64,000 nt of DNA from Dipetalonema caudispina (lineage: Eukaryota; Nematoda; Chromadorea; Rhabditida; Onchocercidae). The translations under genes were made by a program, and so were the position numbers. The notes below the pieces were generated by a model. That model was not told the origin of the DNA, did no database searches, and saw only the letters and a list, made by a program, of their open reading frames with translations. This document shows, piece by piece, positions 53,648 to 64,000 of the stretch; positions within the stretch are counted from its first letter, which is position 1; the number at the start of each line of letters is the position of its first letter. The DNA is taken from contig JABVXV010000115.1 of assembly GCA_013365325.1 (NCBI GenBank), forward strand, positions 62,001-126,000, given 5' to 3'.

Positions 53648-56600
53648 TGTTATATATTGCTATTATTACTACTATTGTTATTATGACATAATAATAAGAA
53701 CATTGTATGAAATGGAAAAGAATTGCCTAACAAAGTAAAATAAGAATACTTGGAAAAATGTAAATTTGAATATATTCTTTATGGCAATGAATATAAAATG
53801 AATGATACACGCACGAATTGCTTTTTGCGTAATTTTTGCTGATAAAAGATACAATAAAGAGAAGATGGGATGGTGGAGAGAAAAGATGAAAGAGGAAAGA
53901 TACGAATTTTCGTCAGAAAGTTGTTTGCATTTAAGGCAATAAGCATAATTTGAATAGATTTAAAATAAACAAAGGCAATGAAAGATTTACTATTTATTCT
54001 GTCATATATTTCCATTGAAAGAGATCAATTTGCTCCTTTCACATTTACACCTAAAAATTTTGCTTGCATAAATTTTGATTTATTACTTGAAGTAATTTTA
54101 GGTCCAGATTTGTGTAAAAAAATTGCTAAGAAAATTTCAGTTATAATTTGAGATTTCATTCAAAGTGAGGTGAAAAGTGTAACTCTTTTCTGAAACTCAT
54201 TGCAATATGAATATGGGAATAAGCAAAAGTTAAATTCTATTGGAATAGGATAAAATGATGAAGTTACTGTCGTATGTCGGCTAATTAGTTAATGTTCGTA
54301 TATTATACCTGCTATTTTAATCTAGCGAGGGGAAATTACCTGACAATTAGCAGCATCCTTGAAAAGGGTGAAAGGCTTATTTTTTTAATGCAATTAGTTA
54401 TGTTCATTGAATACTATGAATATTGGTGATAATGATAATAACGATGAATCGTCTGTTGCTAATAATAACAAGAATAGAATTAACCGTTTTCAAAAAAAAA
54501 TGCATCAATTTTCATTTCAAACATTTTGCCTTTTGTAAAAAACTATGTAATAGTGATAATAATGAAAATATTAGTGGTAATGGAATGCGAGAAAGATTAA
54601 CTTTTGCCCGAGTTTTGTCAATACTAATAGGTAGTTGGGAGCAGTTCAAATAGGAGAAAATCTTCCGTCCATGTTCAGAAAGTCTCCGTAATTGGTGATA
54701 TGATCAGATTTGTTGATGAGATTTTTTGAAGTTAGCTTAATAACAAGTAGAAGTTTTTAAGTAAAATTTTCCTAATTTCTTATTAAATGTTAATTGATAG
54801 ATATATATCAGGTCAATAACTCGCCATTTCTGGCTAACCACAAAATTTAACCTTTTACAGCTCTTTTCCAGACTTAATAAGAATTTTTTTCCTTTATACT
54901 TTTTAGAACTCTGTAATTTTTTTTATTAGCTAATAACATAGATCTATTTATAAAGAAACCGGACAAATCATTCAGAGATTATGCCAAATGTAGCAAAAAA
55001 AAAATTGTAATTGGAGAGTTTCCACTTGCAAAATGACAGAGCTTCTCCTCATTCATCTTCCATTTGTCGTAACATCGATCAGATACATCCATGTTCCACT
55101 AATTACATCATTAGTTAAATAATTTACTGCTCTATTTAAAAGTTATTCTAAAATAAAATGCTGCTTTACATTACGGAAGATTTCATGTACTAAGTTTAAG
55201 AGAATTTATGAGCTTTCGATAAAAAAAAAAAGAAAATATTTCAAGATAATTAAAGGTTATTAATTTTTCTCCCAAAGTTTAAAATGACCAGAAAGATGGA
55301 ATAAGTTGCTGTAGGATCACAATACAGTCGAAGCCAATTACTAGCTAAAAAAAGTGACAATTTCAAGGAAATCATTTAGGCTAGAAAATATAAATTCAGG
55401 GAAAAGTTTAAAAACTTATATCGTGCGCGAGTACAAAAAACTATCTTGATCAATGCTTTATCTATCGGTGGACAATGTCTGATGGTTCATCATTAGGAGA
55501 AATGACCGACAAATTAACTTATTCCATTGATGGATATCTGCTTGATTACCAAAGCTTCCTTATTATTACTATCGTTAATGAGAAAAAAATTTGTAAAGTT
55601 GCCATAAAATGTCGTCACATAAAATTGTTCATTTAATTTAATTTCGAATCCATGTGGACTCATTTCTAATTTCCTCTCTTCTCCATTTCGCTTCCATTCT
55701 CTTTATCCTTTCCTCAGCAATATTCAGATTTTACAATTTCAGGATTGAGATACACTAACATGCTTCAAGATTCATTTGCTATAAAAGAACAACAGACTAT
55801 TTCTGCGAATCAAATTAGCTCCATAATTAATAGGAGGATTGATTATTTTTGTTAGGGAAATTTATCACCGTTTTTAAGTCTAATAATAACTTATAATTAT
55901 AAATTTCACTTTCGATTAATAGTAATAGTACGATGGTTGCTTTATCCACTTTTTTTTTCAAGTTTCTTAATCAATCCATATTTTGTCTTTTCAACATTTG
56001 TTACAACTTACAAATTCTTTGGGCAACTTTTCCTACTTTGTCCGCTTATCATTTGCATGAGACTTTTTGACTTAGTCCTTGAAAATTAATACAGCTTCAT
56101 CTGGACATTTTCTATAATGAAACGAAGTTTAACTGATAAAATGAGAGTATTTATACTTGTCTATATAACTTTTATGAAAAGTTCAATGGATATAAATGAA
56201 AAATATACACCGATTCATTCAAATGATTTCTTAAACAATTTCATGCAACAAAAAGCTGCCATCCAAGTAATGCGCAGTTTTTGAAGAAATGTTACAATTT
56301 ATGACTGTAATTTTCATAAACTCTCATGGATGAATTTATCTCTTGCTTTCTTTTTAATTTTCTACAAGATACAGCAAAAAATTGATCATAAATTGAATTC
56401 ATGCCTTCTTCGGGTGGATAAACACTTATTATCCGTAAGATATTGCCAAACTTGCTAATATCATTTTTAATTCATATGAAATGATAAATATTTACCTTTT
56501 CGAATTGTTAATATCTTTTAGATAATACGACATAATTAAAATAATATTGAAATTGTAACACGGATAATAATTTCGTAGAAGCGCTCACTGCGAAAATGAA

Positions 56601-57607
56601 TGTAGTTGCAGTTTTGGCATCAGATTTAAATTTTCAGAAAAATTTTAACAAATTTATTGCTGAAGATCTTCTTGAGTACTGTTATGTGATGATTGTCTGC
56701 ATCTTATTACTCATTAGCAAGAAGTAATTTTCACTTATACAAGCTTGATACCTTTAATGAAATGAATATTAAAGCTTTCAAGTATATTTGTTTTATGAAT
56801 AAAGTGTGATTTATTCTGTATTTAATATCATCAATAGGTTACAGTATGCTATAGGTACAGTCTATCAGAGTAATTGAATAATGTCAAGTTCTTCAAGGAT
56901 TTCATTCGTTCAGTTTCAACTAAATCTAAATTTGTTCAGATACATGATCAGATATAAGCCTACTGCAAAAGATTTTTGCAACAAGTTGGCCAGAAGTAGC
57001 TTTTAAGTGGCCTACTATTAGGAGTACACAACGACGATGTCATTGTTAATTTTGCAATAACTTCTCAAAACTTTTACCGTTATATTTGAATATTCTACTA
57101 CTTCATATTCTAAAAAGGATATGGTGAAAGTTTGAAATTCCAAATTTCGGCATCGCTTTATTCAATAATCCCCATAGGTTATCGATCTTAAATAACCTAC
57201 GGCTGATCTGTTGTAGCTATATTCTAACTATTTTCAAAATTACGTTGGATTCAATCTCTCATTCAACAAACAAAAAACAGATAGTCTTGGAAGGTATGCA
57301 AGGTTGCATCTTTAATGGTAAAAGATAAATGGGTAGTACAGATATGGTCAGCAAGAAAATCAATCATTCAAGTAATTAATTAATTAATTCAATAAGAGGA
57401 CGATGGTCCAGCAACATAGTGTAACGAACAAAGTTAATCATTCTAATTGACGCATGTTGTAATCTTTAAAGATTTGCTAAGTTTTATTCGTGGTTAGTTG
57501 AAATTCTTCCAATGCACTTGCAGTTATCGTAAAGGGAATTACAAGTTGTGCTAAACTTGGATGGAGGAGGGATTGTTAGAGCTGCGAAGTAAATTAGGTA
57601 TTCTTAC

Positions 57608-57880
57608 CTGAGCTCGGGGTCGGGAGGGAGTGAAAGGATTGTGTGTTCGGTATATCTGTTGTGGTTTGTGGAAATTGTTCGTCCGTGCGATGGTTCTTGT
57701 CGAGGGTTGTTTTTTTTTTATTTTTTTAATTTCAGGAGAATAGTGAAATGAACTGGAGGGTTTGTTTTCCTCAGTAAGGTTGAAAGTACGGTAGTTTTGG
57801 GAGGGTTCCCGTACACAGAAAAGGGATAGAGACGGAGGGAAGGTATTATGTTCCACTGTTTCATCTATATCTGTGCGCAT
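57608..57880 (-). CDS. Candidate distal NR4A first exon (MRTDIDE...)
   Basis: On the minus strand an ATG at 57878-57880 opens 91 codons rich in Pro, Ser, Arg and Asn, ending RPRAQ before a consensus GTAAGA donor in phase 0, compatible with all downstream NR4A candidates. The segment is markedly less AT-rich than the flanks, apart from an internal A-run. A promoter-like group of motifs lies 235 to 250 bases upstream. It may be a coding exon, or an untranslated first exon with a chance open frame. It would make the gene span about 34 kb. Confidence 0.35.
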
Positions 57881-58112
57881 GCAGTAGTTTGCTTAAATGG
57901 TAGTGACACACTGATCCATGAATGTACATATGCAGACGGACTGATTGACCATACTTGGCTTATTTTGAAATGTGAAATTCATAGGGGTATAGTGACAAGA
58001 TTAGCAATTCCGTTTCGAATGATCTATAGTTGATTTGGGAACATCTTTGATGAATAATGAATGAGAAGGGTTGAAGGTTAGGAAGTTCTGGATGAGGCTG
58101 TCCACTCATGTA

Positions 58113-58130
58113 CCACGTCATTGGCTTATA
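58113..58130 (-). promoter_or_regulatory. Clustered CRE, CCAAT and TATA-like motifs
   Basis: Read on the minus strand, TATAAG, CCAAT and TGACGTGG (a CRE variant) follow one another within 18 bases. The group lies 233 to 250 bases upstream of the candidate first exon at 57608-57880. The order is unusual, with the TATA-like motif most distal, so the individual motifs may be chance. Confidence 0.3.
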
Positions 58131-58307
58131 AATTGGGGAAGCATTGCTTTCAAAGAAGTGAGATATATAAGTCACTCGGCAGTCAATTTTAAAGAATTTT
58201 AGAAAATTCCCCACAAAATCGCTTTTGGAATCTGATAGAAAACATTGCCATAACATTTCGAATTGAGGAGAGTTTCATAAAACTAAAGTGAAGGTTGAAA
58301 TTGATAA

Positions 58308-58397
58308 ATGCGACAAGTAAGCATCTCTGTAATGACTATAATGTTTTTGCTGATGATAGCAGTAGCACAAGGAAAAGAATGGTTACTGATAGGATGA
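58308..58397 (+). CDS. Candidate signal-peptide ORF or first exon
   Basis: A 29-codon plus-strand frame starts MRQVSISVMTIMFLLMIAVA and continues QGKEW. It has a short basic start, a hydrophobic core of about 14 residues, and small residues before a likely cleavage site. It could be the first exon of a secreted peptide gene with a donor at GAATG/GTTACT, but I found no downstream exon in matching phase. A good donor (CAA/GTAAGC) also occurs inside the frame, which argues against it. Confidence 0.25.
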   Translation: MRQVSISVMTIMFLLMIAVAQGKEWLLIG

Positions 58398-59570
58398 ATT
58401 CTGATTTAAATGTTGTAGAGATGTCTTTTACAAGATGCTAATCACGCGATTCTTTCAATGATTCTGGCGCTTGGAATCAGCTTTGGAAACGTTCCAAATT
58501 ACAATTAAGAAATTTTGTTAGGTAATGTAAACAGCTTCTTTTGTCATAAATAAAACTATTTGGAAATTTTTTCAACTCCTATGATCTGCTATTACATAAT
58601 TTTCTTAACATGAAATTTCCATACAAGAAATAATGCTATGATTTGAAAGACACTACAAATTGCCAAATGATGTATATTAAAACCAAAAAAGTTTGATAAG
58701 TTTTTGTGTCCTTTGGTTTGTTAAATGTATTAGCTAAATTACTTGAGTGCTAATTCATAAAAAATCTCTAGCCTTATTTAGGGCCCAAGAGTCCAGGATT
58801 TTGAATGACTTTATTCAATTTTCAGTTTTTCCAAACATTTATGTTCCAAGATGTTTCTCCTCGCTTATCCAGTTTCTTTTTCCTGTTTTTGGCATCTAAG
58901 ATTTTGCATTATTTATGGCTTTCGAGCATTGAAATTTCAAGTTTACTGCTTCTGGACAAATTATAAACGCTTCCTCATATTTTGCCATTTTGATTCTCTT
59001 ACTTGTACTGCATTAAAAAAAAGCATCCACTTCATCATTAAATGGATCCGTTTTTGATTACCAATGAATTTCCAGTCTTGTCCAAAAATTAGGAAATAAA
59101 AGCATTAAAATTGATATTTCAACTTCAGTGACATTTTGAAGGAGTAGAATTTCTAATTACACCTTCAGTATAAACTAGACATATTTTTTTCCAATTTTTT
59201 AATTATATGCGTGATCAATCTTTTCATGAGTTTATCAATATCAGGTGGTCCCAATCTTTCAATAATAACATGGATGTTCATTAAGAGTAGAGATCACTGA
59301 TTAGCTTATCCTGAACTAATGTTCATTGTTCATTTACAAATGTTATAAACACTCCTGTAAGACGACTAGCTAAGTTTATATTGCTTTAAAGTAGTGTGAA
59401 AAAGTAAGAGCATGCACGTCTTTCTTTTTTAAAATTAAGTTAAGAGAAATAGAAATTTAAGAAATGTCATTGTAATCCTGCTACCACGAAATGTCAAAGA
59501 ATATTTTTCGATATAATTTTGAGGGATAGGGCAAATTTTGACTCAATTTACATTTAATAAATAATACAAT

Positions 59571-60265
59571 CTAGATGGCGTAATTCACAAAAGCATTGAC
59601 TCCAAAGGTGGACGAATCAGTACCGATCCCTTGCACATCAAAATCTGAAGAACTCTTCCCAGAATTTGTAGTATATATTGGTCAAAAAATATTGCCTAGG
59701 TAATTAATACTATCGAGCTTGATATATCCGAACTTCAGACGTCTAAAGAAGCCTAGTAAATCCTGACTGATAGAAATTTGAAATGTTGAAAATTGAAAGT
59801 ATGATTTACGAATGACCATTTCGTGAAATTAATGGGGAAATCCGAAAAAAGTTTTACAAAATTGTCGGAAACAAAATAATGAGCAACTGTATAATTTTTC
59901 TTGTAGAAAACTGAAATTTTCGGCTTTTTTCAAACATTGAATGACAAAAGTTTTTAATTAATCGTAATTCCAAGCAATAATGTGTTATTTTTTCTTGAAG
60001 CTTCACCACTAAATTTTTGATCTTTTTCTACAACTACAGCGTAATATCTAAAAATAAACATTTTTTTTTAATGGTCTGAACTAATACTAATATTGATTTT
60101 GAAATTTACAGCTTTCTTTTTATCGCAGCCACTGTTGTTTACTTCTGAATTGAAAATGACGTATGTTGGTTGTTGTTCGAAGACTTTTTCATCTCCTACT
60201 TTACTACTTACATTTTCGTTAATAACTTCAGGATTAGTCACTTCTCTGAAGCTTTCAGAAATCAT
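59571..60265 (-). CDS. Candidate two-exon gene of 79 residues
   Basis: Exon 1 (60265-60110) starts at ATG and reads MISESFREVTNPEVINENV onward, 52 acidic, Asn/Val/Glu-rich codons ending CDKKKA before GTAAAT. Exon 2 (59654-59571) follows an AAG acceptor in phase 0 and reads SSSDFDVQGIGTDSSTFG to NYAI and a TAG stop. Codons are well balanced for this genome. No family is recognised. The acidic body and the hydrophobic C-terminal NYAI (class II PDZ-ligand form) would also fit the cytoplasmic tail of a larger membrane protein with missing upstream exons. It lies downstream of CaMKK on the same strand, so an alternative CaMKK 3' end is possible, but I found no phase-compatible link. Confidence 0.45.
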
Positions 60266-62043
60266 ATGAAAAACATTGATCTTTATGTAATCTTTTGATG
60301 AAGTAAAAAAGCAGAAAGAATTTAAAGTGTAGCTTTTACATATATTTCAGATCATATCTTCTGCAAATTCATTGCTAAAGATGCAAAAGAATCTGAATAC
60401 TTTCTAATAAAATTTATAACTACCCTATATCTCCCTAAAATTTAAGTATTGTTTTGTAGTCTGAAAAATTAAATTTGATTTGTTGTTTGATTTTTCCTTC
60501 TTCCCTATAATTTGTTTAAATTATTAATTTTCTTAGCATTTTGTTGCCAGTAAATTTTTTCGCTTGAAATTATGAATTATGCGGACGTAAGGATTAGTTA
60601 TCAAAAAAAAAAAACTAGAGGGAATAAATTGCATAAATATATAAGATTCACTAATAGGTTAAGTTGGGAATAAGTAAAATGTAATCTTGTTTATAAAACT
60701 GTGTAAGAAAAGATTTCAAAAAAAAAAAAAAAAAAAAAATGAAATCCTTATTTTTATGAAGTGTCAAAACTACTAGTTTTTTGCTCTTCAGTTCCAATTT
60801 TTTGCTCTCTCAAAGTTCAATATATTTTTTGTCACCAAAATCTTTGCATTAATGATAAATGAAATGTTTAATTTTTGATGATATTTGAGATCTCGCATGC
60901 AAGCAGTTATTAAAATACGCATTTTATTAAGTAATCAAATAAATCGATTTATGATTGTTAATTTGATCATATGATTTGCTTTATTGTAAACTTAATTCAT
61001 GATTAATTCATAAAAATGAAGAAGTCCGATCTAAAGTCCTCCTTTTTGTTATATGTTGCTAAATAATACGATTACAATTGAACCACAAAGTATGATCCAA
61101 CTAAGTTATAATACACTTCATTTAACTGTTCTGTTTATATCAAATTCAACTGATTCATTACTTTTTACATTCAGTGTAAATTTCTAAAGTTGAAATTTTG
61201 GAAAATTATTTGAACTTCAGCACTGATGTCAAATGTCAAAATAACTTTCTGATGTCAGTTTTCACCTTATACTTGGTCCATACATTAGGAAAAATTATTT
61301 GCGTTTACATAAATAACAATTTGACCGCAAACATTACTTTCCATCATTCAACACTGGCACTATCAAGAAACAATCAGATTAATATTGATTATGAGCAAAT
61401 CATGGTTGATAGTGAGTATTGATTGATTGCAATTCACCATTTGAGATCATCATCCCATACATATATTCATTGCACATGGCAATTGAGGAAGCAATTGTAA
61501 GGGTGTTGAGTTGCTAACAGTTAAAGTTTCAAATTTAAATTTTAAAACAATCAAAATTTGAACAGTTTTATGGTTAAGAGCTAGAAAATGGCAAATTTAG
61601 GATGGCGCAGCTTGGATAGATATTTCTAAGGTTATGCCACCTTTAATGTTACCATTATAATTTTATGATAAACGGTCAGTTTAGATCATGATTGCTGATA
61701 GCTTCTAGATCGACACTTGACTTTGTACCATAAAAAATGCAAACAATCTGCGCTTCATTTTACTTCCATACCTACACATGTATTAAAATTCTGAGACATC
61801 TCGTACATTTCAAAAAATTTTTAATGTTTTCAATAATTATTAAATCATCCATGAAGCTGTTGGCCGTTGATGACCATTTTTGTTGGTCATCCAAACATTA
61901 TATCATTTCCAGTTGAACGATGTGAGTAATTTAACACCGTTATATTATCACTATTTTAACATAACATTTATCAACATAAATTTCTTAAATGTTGAATTTT
62001 CATTCTTCAAATATGAAAAAGCAAAAAAGTGACATGAAATTGA
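60266..62043. other. Spacer between the candidate small gene and CaMKK
   Basis: AT-rich with an A-run of 22 at 60718-60739. A perfect 8-base inverted repeat (GATGACCA and TGGTCATC, 7-base loop) lies near 61874-61896. No exon is supported; it likely includes the CaMKK 3' untranslated region. Confidence 0.5.

Positions 62044-64000
<1,957 letters not shown>

Larger units (their letters stand above)
49594..57607. other. Gene-poor region with microsatellite
   Basis: Eight kilobases with no supported exon. It includes one NBRE octamer at 49946, the AAT microsatellite at 53502-53647, and a short TTAA run near 57375. It would be intron if 57608-57880 is a true NR4A exon. Confidence 0.5.

Overview
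The window looks like nuclear DNA from a nematode, most likely a filarial or related spirurid. It is strongly AT-rich (estimated by eye at about 70 percent). Genes are cut into short exons by introns that nearly all run GT to AG with the pyrimidine-rich TTTCAG or TTTTAG acceptors usual in worms. The ORC1, NR4A-type receptor, tyrosine phosphatase, CaMKK and globin-like products fit a metazoan. The species call is inference from composition and gene content. No bacterial operon, IS element, phage or CRISPR array was seen.

Layout. (1) 269-3325, plus strand: the 3' part of a globin-like gene whose start lies before the window. (2) 5230-7662, minus: a complete catalytic domain of a classical protein tyrosine phosphatase; a phase-compatible first coding exon sits about 6 kb upstream at 13742-13831. 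(3) 14849-19771, minus: a complete 15-exon ORC1 gene of 660 codons, the AAA+ subunit of the origin recognition complex. (4) 19772-23845: intergenic, holding a tRNA-Thr(AGT) gene at 21263-21334. (5) 23846-31164, minus: the conserved body of an NR4A-family nuclear receptor (orthologue group of C. elegans nhr-6 and vertebrate NR4A1-3), with DNA-binding domain, A-box and a divergent ligand-binding domain. (6) 31165-57880: a 27-kb gene-poor stretch that I interpret as long 5' introns and regulatory DNA of that receptor. It holds three candidate upstream exons (43.9, 49.5 and 57.7 kb), all phase 0, several exact copies of the NR4A target octamer, and a few weak nested ORFs. (7) 59571-60265, minus: a candidate small two-exon gene. 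(8) 62044-64000, minus: the C-terminal half of a Ca2+/calmodulin-dependent protein kinase kinase, running off the right edge.

Four of the five main genes lie on the minus strand. ORC1 and the phosphatase lie head to tail with about 1 kb between them, so a trans-spliced operon is possible but not shown. The genes do not form one pathway: ORC1 acts in DNA replication, CaMKK and the phosphatase in signalling, NR4A in transcription. CaMKK signalling and NR4A induction are linked in other animals through CREB, and two CRE-like octamers lie in the NR4A 5' region, but a functional link here is speculation.

Exon coordinates were derived by hand from splice sites and reading-frame phase. Phases close exactly through ORC1, the phosphatase, CaMKK and the NR4A body, which is the main support for those models. 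I found no clearly new biological system. The most interesting leads are the NR4A octamer cluster with interchangeable 5' exons, a GC-AG intron in CaMKK, and a globin-like protein apparently lacking its proximal histidine.
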